Shown one piece after another: positions 53,593 to 62,691 of a stretch of DNA of 64,000 nt. Source of the DNA: Paenibacillus lupini (lineage in GTDB: Bacteria > Bacillota > Bacilli > Paenibacillales > Paenibacillaceae); assembly GCF_011761355.1 (NCBI RefSeq), contig NZ_JAASRW010000003.1, positions 800,492 to 864,491 of the forward strand. Direction: 5' to 3'. The notes beneath the pieces were generated by a model. It did no database searches, was not told the origin of the DNA, and saw only the letters and a program-made list of their open reading frames with translations. Every line of letters begins with the position of its first letter. The stretch's first letter is position 1. Made by a program: the position numbers and the translations under genes.

Positions 53593-53659
53593 AAAGTCAC
53601 AATCTTGTTATTAAAAGTTACAATTAGAGTAGTCGGAAAGAATCAAGCCGTTGTATGAT
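53593..53659 (+). promoter_or_regulatory. 21-bp-spaced direct repeat and promoter of the binding-protein/two-component operon
   Basis: AAAGTCACAAT (53593-53603) and AAAGTTACAAT (53614-53624) differ by one base and start exactly 21 bases apart (two helical turns). The second copy ends six bases before a weak -35 position; a -10 TATGAT is at 53654-53659. This is the pattern of an AraC-type activator site, probably for the response regulator at 57 kb. Confidence 0.6.
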
Positions 53660-53694
53660 GAGGTATCTAACCTTGTGCCAAGGAGACGAGTGAC

Positions 53695-55263
53695 ATGTTT
53701 AATAGAGCCAACAAGAAAGCGCTTCCAATAATTGTCGGATCGCTGCTCGTCGTCGCTATCCTCATAGTATTCTCGACGATGTACGGACAAACCCCGAAGC
53801 CGACCCGATCGGCCGATGATTCCAATACAAATCCCGATAATCAATCTGCAACGAAGCCGGCTGCAGATACCAATAATACCGACAAGCTGGTTATGGTCTT
53901 CCCCGCGGGGAATGTGCCCAAGGACCTTAATCTTGTTGAAGACAAAATCAACGACTATCTTCTCAAAAAAATAAACGCCACAGTCGATATCCGAACCATT
54001 GATATGGGATCCTGGTGGGATAAGACGGGGCTTATGTTCGCTTCCGGCGAACAGATGGACATTCTCTTTACCGCAGGATGGATGCGTTTTGGTGATGAGA
54101 TTGCGAAAGGACGCTACCTTCCACTTGATGAGTTGCTGGACAAATATGGCGAGGGCATTCGCGAGATTCTGGATCCGTCTATTCTTGAAGCCAGCAAGGT
54201 GAATGGCAAGTTATACGGCATTGTTACCAACAAAGAGTTTGCTTCCAGCAAAGGGCTCGTGCTCCGCCAGGATCTGGTGGATAAATACGATATTGATCTC
54301 TCGAAGGTGAAGACGCTGGCCAACTTTGGCCCCATTTTCGAGAGAATTAAACGAGATGAGTCGGGGGTTGCACCACTGCAGGCACGTGCAGACCGCAGTC
54401 CTCTTACGTTTATGATGCAGTACGGTATTTTTGACATGCTGGGAGAAGGTCCAGGTGTATTGCGACGTGACGGGCAATCAACGAAGGTACTTAGTATGGC
54501 GGAGACGGATGAATTTATGAACTATGCGAAGCTCCTCTATGAGTGGAATCGGAAGGGATATCTGAACGCGGATGCTACAACATCTAAAGATAATGAATAT
54601 GACGCAGTGAAAGCAGGTAATGCCTTTGCTTATGCCGAGTCTCTTAAACCAGGATTTGAGATTCAAGCTTCGCGGGATACCGGTTATCCCATGGTCAGTG
54701 TAGAACTGACAAAACCTTATACGACAACAGCGGATACAACAAGCGCGATGTTCGCGATTACCCGTAATGCCAAGCATCCGGAGAAATCGATGATGCTGCT
54801 AAATCTTTTATACACCGATCCTTATTTACTGAATTTGCTCGATTGGGGCTTAGAGGGCGTTCATTACGTCAAGAAGTCGGATAATGTCATCGAATATCCG
54901 CCTGGCGTAGATGCCAAGACGGTGGGCTACAATCTCAATCAGCCTTGGATGTTTGGCAACCAGTTGAACTCCTATCTATGGGATAACGAAAATCCGGGTC
55001 TCTGGGAGGAATACCGCAGCTTTAACGAGCAGGCGGATAAATCGAAGGCACTTGGTTTTGTTTTTAACCCCGAGCATGTGAAGGCGGAGATTGCGGCTTC
55101 CCTACTTGTAGAGAAAGAATTTATGCCGGCTTTTAATACAGGAGCACAGGATCCGGAGAAAATTATCCCGATGTATATAAGCAAGCTGAAGGCTGCTGGA
55201 GCCGATAAAGTCGTCCAGGAGAAACAGCGTCAGCTTGATCTATGGCTGTCCAGCCACAACTAA
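53695..55263 (+). CDS. Membrane-anchored solute-binding protein (LplA-like) without lipobox
   Basis: A 522-residue binding protein of the LplA/oligosaccharide group (LVMVFPAGNVPKDLNLVEDKIN start of the domain, IITNKEFASSKG-like region, KAGNAFAYAESLKPG). Unlike the others in this window it has no lipobox cysteine: the N-terminus is a hydrophobic anchor (about residues 11-30) followed by a Thr/Asn/Pro linker to ~65. It heads an operon with a histidine kinase and an AraC-type response regulator but no permease. It may therefore present ligand to the kinase rather than feed an importer; that role is inference. AAGGAGA precedes ATG 53695. Confidence 0.88.
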   Translation: MFNRANKKALPIIVGSLLVVAILIVFSTMYGQTPKPTRSADDSNTNPDNQSATKPAADTNNTDKLVMVFPAGNVPKDLNLVEDKINDYLLKKINATVDIRTIDMGSWWDKTGLMFASGEQMDILFTAGWMRFGDEIAKGRYLPLDELLDKYGEGIREILDPSILEASKVNGKLYGIVTNKEFASSKGLVLRQDLVDKYDIDLSKVKTLANFGPIFERIKRDESGVAPLQARADRSPLTFMMQYGIFDMLGEGPGVLRRDGQSTKVLSMAETDEFMNYAKLLYEWNRKGYLNADATTSKDNEYDAVKAGNAFAYAESLKPGFEIQASRDTGYPMVSVELTKPYTTTADTTSAMFAITRNAKHPEKSMMLLNLLYTDPYLLNLLDWGLEGVHYVKKSDNVIEYPPGVDAKTVGYNLNQPWMFGNQLNSYLWDNENPGLWEEYRSFNEQADKSKALGFVFNPEHVKAEIAASLLVEKEFMPAFNTGAQDPEKIIPMYISKLKAAGADKVVQEKQRQLDLWLSSHN

Positions 55264-55290
55264 TTCGCAGATGAGGAGAGGAGAACGACA

Positions 55291-57048
55291 ATGAGACAAG
55301 CGACGATGCGTTCCAGGCTGATCTTGGGCTTTGGTCTCGTCATTATTCCTCTCGTGATCCTGCTCTTGTGGAACAATCTCTATGCAACAAAGGTTGTCCA
55401 CTCCCAGGTCGCACAGTCGAACCGGAATATGCTCACGATGTATATGAATGATATGGATCAGGTGCTGGGAGAGATCGAGAACTATCTCTACAAAGCGGCC
55501 GAGCAGGATCAAAGCTTAATCTCGCTCAGCCAATATGATCAAGACAGCTGGGAATATTATTTGTCTACGACGCAGACATCCAATGATTTGGATTTGAACA
55601 TTAACTATTATGATGCAGCAGATGTCTTGTTTGCTTACAGTACCAAATATGAAGAGCTTCTAATCGCACAGCAGCAATCGGTTACTTATGACCGTAAGCA
55701 GGAGATTCAGACAAAGCTGAGAGAACTGCTTGCCAAAGATGATCCTACTATTCGCACCGGCTGGAACGTTGTGGAGTTGAATGGACAAAATGCTCTCGTT
55801 CGTATCGTGGATACGAATTATGATTCTTATATCGGAGCATGGATTGATCTGAATCGGCTGATGGAGCCGATGAGGGTATTGGGGCAAGGGGGCAAGGCAG
55901 AAGCACTTCTTGTATCGGGCGAAGGTAAGCCGTTATCAACCGTAGGAAATTCTATCCGTCAGGAGGTAGAAGCTTTCGACCTAACTACGTATATGGACAA
56001 CGGTAACGCCGCTTATAACATTGTGAAACTGGGTAAACCTTACTTGCTTGTGGCGAAAAGCTCCAGGATGGCGGATATGAACCTTATCTTCCTGCTGCCG
56101 GAGCGTACACTGCTTGAAGGTCTTCCGATTTTCCGAAAAATGACGTATCTTATTCCAATGCTTGCTGCGATTATGCTTGGCCTTTATCTCTTCTTCCTGC
56201 AGAACTCGATTGTGAAGCCAATCCATCATTTCATTAAAGGAATGCGCAAGATTCGTTCCGGCGACCTGAGTGTTCGGATGGAGGATTATAAGCTTCAGGA
56301 ATTTATTACACTCAAAGAAACGTTCAACGGAATGGCTCAGCAAATTGAGCATCTCAAGATTGATATCTACGAGGAACAGATCAGGACGCAGAAGGCGGAG
56401 CTGAAGCATCTACAGGCGCAGATCCATCCTCATTTTTTCATGAACTCTCTTAATATTGTCTATCAACTGGCACAGATCAAGGATTACGAAGTGATTCAGA
56501 ACATGTCTTTGCATCTTGTACGCTATTTCCGATTTACGACCCGGACGCAGGTTTCAACGGTTACCGTGAAGGAAGAAGTCGAGCATCTCTATCATTATCT
56601 CTCGATTCAGAAGTATCGTTTCCCGGAGACACTTGCTTTTGATTTTATCGTAGACCCAGCTCTGGAGAACGTAAGTATTCCGCCGCTTAGCATTCAGCCT
56701 CTCGTTGAGAATGCAATGGTACACGGCTTCTCCATTCGTACAGGAACTCCATTCCATATTCGGGTGAAGGTATCATCAGAAGGAGAAGGGGATCAATCAG
56801 AGCTGGTCATTGAGGTAGAGGATAACGGAAAAGGTCTCACGGAGGAACAAATTGAACATTTGCATATGAAGGTGCAGCAGCTTGAGCCTGGTGATGGCAG
56901 TTTAGGGCTGTGGAACGTTGTTCGGCGATGCAGGCTCTATTATAAAGGTACAGTCAGAATGGCATTTGGCAGTGCTGATCCACAGGGTGCGATCGTAACG
57001 CTGCGGGTGCCGAGGAATAAAACGGGCGAGAGGGAGCCGGGACAATGA
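55291..57048 (+). CDS. Sensor histidine kinase (YesM-like)
   Basis: A 585-residue membrane sensor kinase: helix ~10-30, extracellular domain ~35-280, second helix ~285-308, HAMP, then the His_kinase core. The phosphoacceptor is His381 in QIHPHFFMN (His379 is two residues earlier). The N box is ENAMVHG, the G1 box VEDNGKGL and the G2-type block GLWNVVRR. It starts 27 bases after the binding-protein gene and overlaps the response-regulator gene by four bases (ATGA). It is expected to sense an oligosaccharide, possibly bound to the anchored binding protein next door. Confidence 0.93.
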   Translation: MRQATMRSRLILGFGLVIIPLVILLLWNNLYATKVVHSQVAQSNRNMLTMYMNDMDQVLGEIENYLYKAAEQDQSLISLSQYDQDSWEYYLSTTQTSNDLDLNINYYDAADVLFAYSTKYEELLIAQQQSVTYDRKQEIQTKLRELLAKDDPTIRTGWNVVELNGQNALVRIVDTNYDSYIGAWIDLNRLMEPMRVLGQGGKAEALLVSGEGKPLSTVGNSIRQEVEAFDLTTYMDNGNAAYNIVKLGKPYLLVAKSSRMADMNLIFLLPERTLLEGLPIFRKMTYLIPMLAAIMLGLYLFFLQNSIVKPIHHFIKGMRKIRSGDLSVRMEDYKLQEFITLKETFNGMAQQIEHLKIDIYEEQIRTQKAELKHLQAQIHPHFFMNSLNIVYQLAQIKDYEVIQNMSLHLVRYFRFTTRTQVSTVTVKEEVEHLYHYLSIQKYRFPETLAFDFIVDPALENVSIPPLSIQPLVENAMVHGFSIRTGTPFHIRVKVSSEGEGDQSELVIEVEDNGKGLTEEQIEHLHMKVQQLEPGDGSLGLWNVVRRCRLYYKGTVRMAFGSADPQGAIVTLRVPRNKTGEREPGQ

Positions 57049-58655
57049 TACGAGTACTCATTGTAGATGATGAAATTTATGCGGTGAAGGGACTTCGTTC
57101 AGGAGTCCGGTGGGATATGATTGGAGTCGATGAGGTTTATGAAGCTTATCATGCACCGATGGCGCAGCAGGTACTGCATGAACAGCAGATAGACATCGTC
57201 ATATGTGATATCGAAATGCCGGAGATTAGTGGTCTTGAGCTGATGGCGTGGGTAAAAGCACAAGGCATGCAGCCAGAGACGATTGTGTTGACCTGCCATT
57301 CTGAGTTTGAGTATGCGAAGCGTGCAATCCATCTTGGCAGCTTTGAATATTTGCTTAAGCCGGTTATTTATACCGAGCTGGAGGAGACGCTCCTCACTGC
57401 GATCTCCCGGGTGAATGAGAAGCGGAGAATTAGTGAAACGGATGACCAATACAATAAAATCGTTGAGCTGTGGAACAGCCGTAAGCCAATGCTCGTAGAG
57501 CGCTTCTGGCAGGATCTGCTGGAACGCAGAGTATCAACGAGCCATGAAGCGATCAGGCAATCTCTCTCTGCTTATGATATGAAGCTAAGTACAGTTGAAC
57601 GTGTTCGTCTCATCCTTATTAGTGTGGAGAGCTGGGAAAGACCACTTAACGAGCGGGATGAGCTTATTATGGAGTTTGCACTGCGTAAATCGGCAGAAGA
57701 GCTGCTCCTTGAGAAGCTTCCGGGCAACGTCATTCAAGATCATCGGGGTAATATTCTTGTCGTGCTGCACCTGGGTGAGATTGATGCAGCTAGAGAAGAA
57801 ATTGAGGCATTGTGCCGATCATATGTGGAAGCATGCAGCCAATACTTCTATTGTCGTTTATCCTGCTATATTGGTGAATTAAGTGCGGTAACGGGTGTAC
57901 TGCAAAGCTACTTAACCTTGCTGAACAAAGAATACCGTAATGTGAGCATGGCGGGCGGTATTATCTGGAGCGAAGATCCGAGGACAAATACCATCATACC
58001 GGCCGCCAAATTTACGGATGCAATGCTGGACTGGGCGGATTTGCTTGAGCAGGGCGATGTAACGGAGCTGGCGCAAAGGCTGGAGGATTGGACGAATACA
58101 ATCGATCCGAATACGTCAACCGTCGATAGTTTAACTGCTTGCTATCATGCGTTGCTGCAAGTAATTTATTATGCGATGCACCGCAAGGGATTTCAAGCCC
58201 AGCAGCTCTATGAGCATCATGCCTGCTTGGGAATGGAGACCGCGACCCGTTCGGTCGGACAATTCAAAGTATGGGTGCGATGTATCACAGAAGCCGCGAG
58301 CAGCTTATTTTCCAGAACCATGGCTGTTAGTCCAATCGTGCTCAAGGTGAAGGCTTTTATCGCTGAGCATCTGAACGAGGAGCTTAGCCGTGAGCAGCTA
58401 GCATCCATTGCTTTTGTGAATCCAGCCTATCTGTCCCGTCTGTTCCGGAAGGAAACGGGTATGGTGCTGACCGACTATATATTGAAGGAAAGAATGGATA
58501 AAGCTGCGGAGCTTCTTACAACAACCGACCGAAGCATCAGCGAGATCGCCGACGGACTCAGCTATGGTAATTTCTCTTACTTCGCCAGATTGTTCCGTAA
58601 GGTTCATGGTGTAACTCCGCAGGAATACCGGAAGCCCTATCGCAGAGTACAGTAA
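57045..58655 (+). CDS. AraC-type response regulator (YesN-like)
   Basis: A 536-residue response regulator. The receiver domain (~1-120) has DD at residues 8-9, phosphoacceptor Asp55 in IVICDIEMP and Lys in YLLKPVIYTE. A ~300-residue middle region leads to a C-terminal AraC domain (~435-530) ending in FARLFRKVHGVTPQEYRK. It is translationally coupled to the kinase. Likely targets are its own operon, through the 21-bp-spaced repeat, and possibly the GH87 operon; the latter is inference. A terminator follows at 58682. Confidence 0.93.
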   Translation: MIRVLIVDDEIYAVKGLRSGVRWDMIGVDEVYEAYHAPMAQQVLHEQQIDIVICDIEMPEISGLELMAWVKAQGMQPETIVLTCHSEFEYAKRAIHLGSFEYLLKPVIYTELEETLLTAISRVNEKRRISETDDQYNKIVELWNSRKPMLVERFWQDLLERRVSTSHEAIRQSLSAYDMKLSTVERVRLILISVESWERPLNERDELIMEFALRKSAEELLLEKLPGNVIQDHRGNILVVLHLGEIDAAREEIEALCRSYVEACSQYFYCRLSCYIGELSAVTGVLQSYLTLLNKEYRNVSMAGGIIWSEDPRTNTIIPAAKFTDAMLDWADLLEQGDVTELAQRLEDWTNTIDPNTSTVDSLTACYHALLQVIYYAMHRKGFQAQQLYEHHACLGMETATRSVGQFKVWVRCITEAASSLFSRTMAVSPIVLKVKAFIAEHLNEELSREQLASIAFVNPAYLSRLFRKETGMVLTDYILKERMDKAAELLTTTDRSISEIADGLSYGNFSYFARLFRKVHGVTPQEYRKPYRRVQ

Positions 58656-58681
58656 GCATAGTTTGAGTATCAAACTTTATG

Positions 58682-58706
58682 ACCACCTGGAGAGGTGGTT
58701 TTTTTA
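58682..58706 (+). terminator. Terminator of the binding-protein/two-component operon
   Basis: Stem ACCACCT/AGGTGGT with a four-base loop, followed by a long T run. Confidence 0.9.
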
Positions 58707-58793
58707 TTTTCCTTCATAAAATTTCCTTCTGAGGGAATCCTTAAGTTACACATAGAGGTGCAGTCTGTCGCATGAACGAGAAGGGGGATATAT

Positions 58794-60359
58794 ATGGAGC
58801 ATAACGGACAACCATTAGAGCAGCCATCTATACCATCTGCATCTGTCAGAGACAACATGGCCTATATCAAGCAATTGCTTGGGGCGCCAAGCGACTTATT
58901 AATACGTACCTTTCTAACGGCTGAAGGCGAAAAGGCTGCGGTTGTTTGTATAGAAGGATTGGTAGACAAGCAGGTTATCCAGAATCAAGTCATTAGCCAG
59001 CTCATGCTTACCGGCGGGAGTTCTTTTGTTCGTTCTGAACAAAGAGAGAAGACCGGACAGATGGATGATGAACACAGTAATAGCATGTTTACACATGCAT
59101 CAGAAACCGAAAGACTAGCTCTGCAGGATATGAGAAACTCAGCCGACTGGGACGATATTGTGCTGACTATTTTATCCGGCGATGCAGCCTTGTTTATTGA
59201 AGAGATGGAAGAGGTCATTCTAATCGGGAGCAAAGGCTGGAAAAGCCGGGCGATTGAAGAGCCTCAGACCGAATCCATTATCCGTGGGCCAAGGGATGGC
59301 TTTACGGAAGATATTCGGACGAATACAACACTAGTCAGAAGACGGATCAGAGATCCGCATCTTCGGTTTGATTCCTTTTGCATAGGGCGAAGATCACGAA
59401 AAGATATAGTCGTTGCTTATATTGACGGCGTTGTGAATCCAATGCTTGTGAATGAGGTGAAACGAAGAATCAACACCATTGATATGGATGACGCCGAAGG
59501 CTCAGGGTTTATTGAGCAGTGGATTCAGGATCATTATTGGTCACCCTATCCGCAAATCATAAATACGGAACGTCCCGACAAGGTGGCAGGTGCTCTATTG
59601 CAAGGACGGGTTGCGGTGCTTGTTGACGGTACGCCGTTTCAATTAATCCTGCCTATTACGATTTCTTCCTTTATTCAATCTCCTGAGGATTACTATCAGA
59701 ACTGGATCTTAGCGAGTGTCCTTCGAATTCTGCGTGTCTTCGCTGTATTTGTAGCTTTATTTCTGCCAGGCCTGTACATCGCTTTATTGGAGTATCATCA
59801 CGGAATGCTGCCATCCAAGCTGGCTTTTTCCGTAGCGGGGACAAGAGAAGGCGTTCCCTTCCCGGCTGTTGTGGAAACCTTTCTTATGGAAGCGACTTTG
59901 GAACTGCTGCGTGAAGCGGGGGTGCGGCTGCCGAAATCAATCGGACAGACCATTGGTGTTGTAGGTGGTCTTGTAATTGGGGAGGCGGCAGTAACGGCGG
60001 GAATCGTAAGTCCGGTCATGGTCGTTATTGTAGCTGTCACAGCCATCGCGTCTTTTGCTATTCCATCCTATGGGTTTGCAATCTCCATTCGATTGATGAG
60101 GTTCCTTATTATGATCGCGGCAAGTGTATTTGGGCTGTACGGAATCGTGCTTGCCCTGATTATTAATTGTATTCACCTTGTGAATTTGAGGAGCTTTGGT
60201 ATTCCGTATACTGCCCCACTTGCACCGCTCAGACTTTCAGATTGGCGGGATCTTATTTATCGGCTACCCGTTATCCGTTTATCTCATAGACCAGAAATAT
60301 TAGAACCTATGGATAGTAAGAGACTGAGTAAGGGCAGCAAAGGAAAGAGGTCACAATGA
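58794..60359 (+). CDS. Spore germinant receptor subunit A (GerA family), second operon
   Basis: A 521-residue GerA-family protein, paralogous to the one at 78-1655. It has the hydrophilic N-terminal region, the signature RGPRDGFTEDIRTNT, and membrane helices between about residues 300 and 485. AAGGGGG precedes ATG 58794. It overlaps the permease-like subunit B by four bases. It lies behind a two-component operon terminator, so it starts an independent, probably forespore-specific, transcript; I could not identify a convincing sigma-G promoter. Confidence 0.93.
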   Translation: MEHNGQPLEQPSIPSASVRDNMAYIKQLLGAPSDLLIRTFLTAEGEKAAVVCIEGLVDKQVIQNQVISQLMLTGGSSFVRSEQREKTGQMDDEHSNSMFTHASETERLALQDMRNSADWDDIVLTILSGDAALFIEEMEEVILIGSKGWKSRAIEEPQTESIIRGPRDGFTEDIRTNTTLVRRRIRDPHLRFDSFCIGRRSRKDIVVAYIDGVVNPMLVNEVKRRINTIDMDDAEGSGFIEQWIQDHYWSPYPQIINTERPDKVAGALLQGRVAVLVDGTPFQLILPITISSFIQSPEDYYQNWILASVLRILRVFAVFVALFLPGLYIALLEYHHGMLPSKLAFSVAGTREGVPFPAVVETFLMEATLELLREAGVRLPKSIGQTIGVVGGLVIGEAAVTAGIVSPVMVVIVAVTAIASFAIPSYGFAISIRLMRFLIMIAASVFGLYGIVLALIINCIHLVNLRSFGIPYTAPLAPLRLSDWRDLIYRLPVIRLSHRPEILEPMDSKRLSKGSKGKRSQ

Positions 60360-61480
60360 GAATCAATAGCTTTGGCGAAAAACCATTATCATCCCTGGAG
60401 ATGAGCATGACCATAGCTTCCATGCTGATTGGTGTTGGCATACTGACACTTCCCCGGGCGGTTGCGACCTATACGAGGTCTTTCGACGGCTGGATGAGTA
60501 TTTTACTTGCGGGTTGTGTTGCGCTTCTTGCTGGTCTGCTTGTTTCCAAGGTGGCCATTCGTGCAGGGAATAAGACTTTCCTTGATTATTCTGTAACCCT
60601 GGTTGGCAAACCGGTAACATATATCATCGCTGCTCTCCAGTTCAGCTATTTTTTAGGCTTCTGTTCATATGAGGCAAGAGCGATCGCCAATATATCGAAG
60701 CAATATTTATTTGATCGGACGCCAGTTGAGTATATTTCACTAGCGTTTATTCTCGTTGTGGTTTATGGAGTGTCCGGCAGCAGGTCGGGGCTGCTTCGGC
60801 TGAATGTCTTGTTTTTGCCATCTGTCCTATTGATGGTTATCATTGTCGTCTGCTTTGGCTACAGATGGTTTGAATTTACAAACCTGCAGCCCTTTTTCAT
60901 TACGCCGCCTATTGGCATCATGCAGGGAATGAGGGAGGTTATCTATTCCCTTCTCGGGTTTGAAATTATTTTGTACTACATTGTTTTTATGGAACGTCCT
61001 GAAAAAGCTACGAAATCAGTCCTGTCAGGCATTGCGGTGTCCGTTGTCATCTACCTGGTTATCTATCAGCTCGTGGTCGGTATATTCTCCAATATTGGTG
61101 CGATGAATATCGTCTATCCAACCATTGAGCTTGCCAAAGAAATCCAATTCCCGGGCAACTTCTTCGAACGGTTTGAATCGTTGTTTTTTGTCATTTGGAT
61201 CATGACGGTATTTAACACAGCGGCAATGGGATTTGATCTGGCCAATGAATGCATGTCCTTTTTGTTTAAAAAATTAAGTAAAAGATATCGCCTGCTAATC
61301 ATTGCTCCTATCTCTTATTTAGTTTGTATGACTCCAGGAGATATGGCAGAGTTCTCCACTCTTGGGACGATGATCAGCTATATGGCTATCCTTTCCGGCA
61401 TTTTATTGCCTATCTCTCTTCTTATGTTTGGCGGTAAGAAGAAAAAGGAGGAGAAGGTTGATGACAAGAGCAGCGCCTAG
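60356..61480 (+). CDS. Spore germinant receptor subunit B (GerB family), second operon
   Basis: A 374-residue permease-like germination protein with about ten membrane helices, APC-superfamily related (MSMTIASMLIGVGILTLPRAV start). ATGA overlap with subunit A at 60356-60359 and a 20-base overlap with subunit C at the 3' end show an intact, coupled operon. The charged C-terminus KKKKEEKVDDKSSA is longer than that of the paralogue at 1656. Ligand unknown. Confidence 0.92.
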   Translation: MRINSFGEKPLSSLEMSMTIASMLIGVGILTLPRAVATYTRSFDGWMSILLAGCVALLAGLLVSKVAIRAGNKTFLDYSVTLVGKPVTYIIAALQFSYFLGFCSYEARAIANISKQYLFDRTPVEYISLAFILVVVYGVSGSRSGLLRLNVLFLPSVLLMVIIVVCFGYRWFEFTNLQPFFITPPIGIMQGMREVIYSLLGFEIILYYIVFMERPEKATKSVLSGIAVSVVIYLVIYQLVVGIFSNIGAMNIVYPTIELAKEIQFPGNFFERFESLFFVIWIMTVFNTAAMGFDLANECMSFLFKKLSKRYRLLIIAPISYLVCMTPGDMAEFSTLGTMISYMAILSGILLPISLLMFGGKKKKEEKVDDKSSA

Positions 61481-62579
61481 AAGACGAATGCTGCCCTTGC
61501 TGTTGGCGGTTTGTGTTTTTATGACAGGCTGTTGGGACCGTGTTGAGATTGATCAGCGTGGCTTTGTTGTTGGAGTAGGAATAGATGAACCGGATAAGAA
61601 GGAAGAAGGAAAGGGGGATGAGGATAATCAGAAAAATAATCAAAGCGATTCGAATCAAATGTTCAGGGTTGTTTATCAGATTGTCATGCCAGCTGGCTTA
61701 AGCACCAATAAGGGAGGAGGGGATGGCACAGGAGGCAAAGCTTATTTCAATATGGCGGTGGAAGAGAATACGATGGCGACTTCTATGGCAAAGCTCTCCC
61801 AGCGTTTAAGCCGCGCTCCTTTCTTTGAACATTTAAAAGTGATCATCGTTTCAGAGAGTATTGCTCGAAAACCTAAGAAATTCGCGGAGACCATTGATTT
61901 CTTCCTGAGAGAAAGCCAGATGAGACGTTCCACTAGAGTAATGGTAACCAGGGATAAGGCGGTTAATATTTTTAATACGCATCCACCTGATCAGAGGCTG
62001 CCATCTGCTTATTTGGAAGAACTCTCAGACAATACGAAGGAAAGCACCAGGATTTTACCCGAATCCCGTATCGGGGATGTGCATGAGTTTTTGCTGAAGC
62101 ATAAAAGCTTCGCCATCCAAGGTGTCCAGAATGGTAACCGGAATTTTTCAACAGTGACGGAAGCGGCTGTCTTTAATGGATCCTCGAATCAACTGGTTGG
62201 TTTTCTAAATCCGATGGAAACTGCCGGGCTTAACTTTATGGAAGGGAATGTAAAAGGCGGTCAAATTAAATTCACCTTTGAAGACCGGCTTGGCGTATTT
62301 AGCATTGAACGGATGAGTAAGAGGCTGGAATGTAAGTTTGGCCCGGACAATATGCCTTCGTTTACTTTTCATATTCGTGTGGAAGGGGCAGTCGATGAGG
62401 TATTTCATGCACCGGATACACTGAAGGAACCTGCCATTAATAAAATGGAAGAAGCTATACAGGGGGAGATTGTCAAATTAATGACGATGACCACCAATAA
62501 ACTACAGCATGAATACAACTGTGATGTGATGGGGCTTCGTGAATATTTATTTCACAAACATTATAGATGGTTTCAGTAG
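61461..62579 (+). CDS. Spore germinant receptor subunit C (Ger(x)C), interrupted by an in-frame amber codon
   Basis: GerC-family lipoprotein of operon 2. A lipobox-like end FMTGC places the lipidated Cys near residue 26, followed by WDRVEIDQRG. ATG 61461 has AAGGAGG nine bases upstream; the open frame back to 61428 is not needed. The reading frame stops at TAG 62577-62579 after 372 residues, but the same frame continues for 36 sense codons to 62690. These encode a plausible GerC C-terminus (ESQWEEEG, then QMDVKVSVRSSGNINLTED). The full protein would be ~409 residues, matching the 411-residue paralogue. So this is a nonsense-mutated gene, a readthrough case or a sequence error. The truncated product lacks the final beta strand. 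Confidence 0.85.
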   Translation: MTRAAPRRRMLPLLLAVCVFMTGCWDRVEIDQRGFVVGVGIDEPDKKEEGKGDEDNQKNNQSDSNQMFRVVYQIVMPAGLSTNKGGGDGTGGKAYFNMAVEENTMATSMAKLSQRLSRAPFFEHLKVIIVSESIARKPKKFAETIDFFLRESQMRRSTRVMVTRDKAVNIFNTHPPDQRLPSAYLEELSDNTKESTRILPESRIGDVHEFLLKHKSFAIQGVQNGNRNFSTVTEAAVFNGSSNQLVGFLNPMETAGLNFMEGNVKGGQIKFTFEDRLGVFSIERMSKRLECKFGPDNMPSFTFHIRVEGAVDEVFHAPDTLKEPAINKMEEAIQGEIVKLMTMTTNKLQHEYNCDVMGLREYLFHKHYRWFQ

Positions 62580-62690
62580 CATGAGTCCCAGTGGGAGGAG
62601 GAGGGCAATCTCTTCTCGACTCGACCGGTACAAATGGATGTGAAGGTAAGTGTTCGGAGTAGCGGTAATATTAATTTGACGGAGGATTAG
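62577..62690 (+). other. Amber codon and preserved gerC C-terminal extension
   Basis: TAG at 62577-62579 is followed in the same frame by 36 sense codons and a final TAG at 62688-62690, one base before the next start codon. The 36 residues read as GerC C-terminal sequence, so selection on the frame was recent or continues. Confidence 0.75.
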
Positions 62691-62691
62691 A

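Noticed and set aside
62577..62579. Amber codon as a site for pyrrolysine or selenocysteine
   Set aside because: Selenocysteine uses TGA, and nothing in the window suggests pyrrolysine machinery. Mutation, readthrough or error are simpler explanations.
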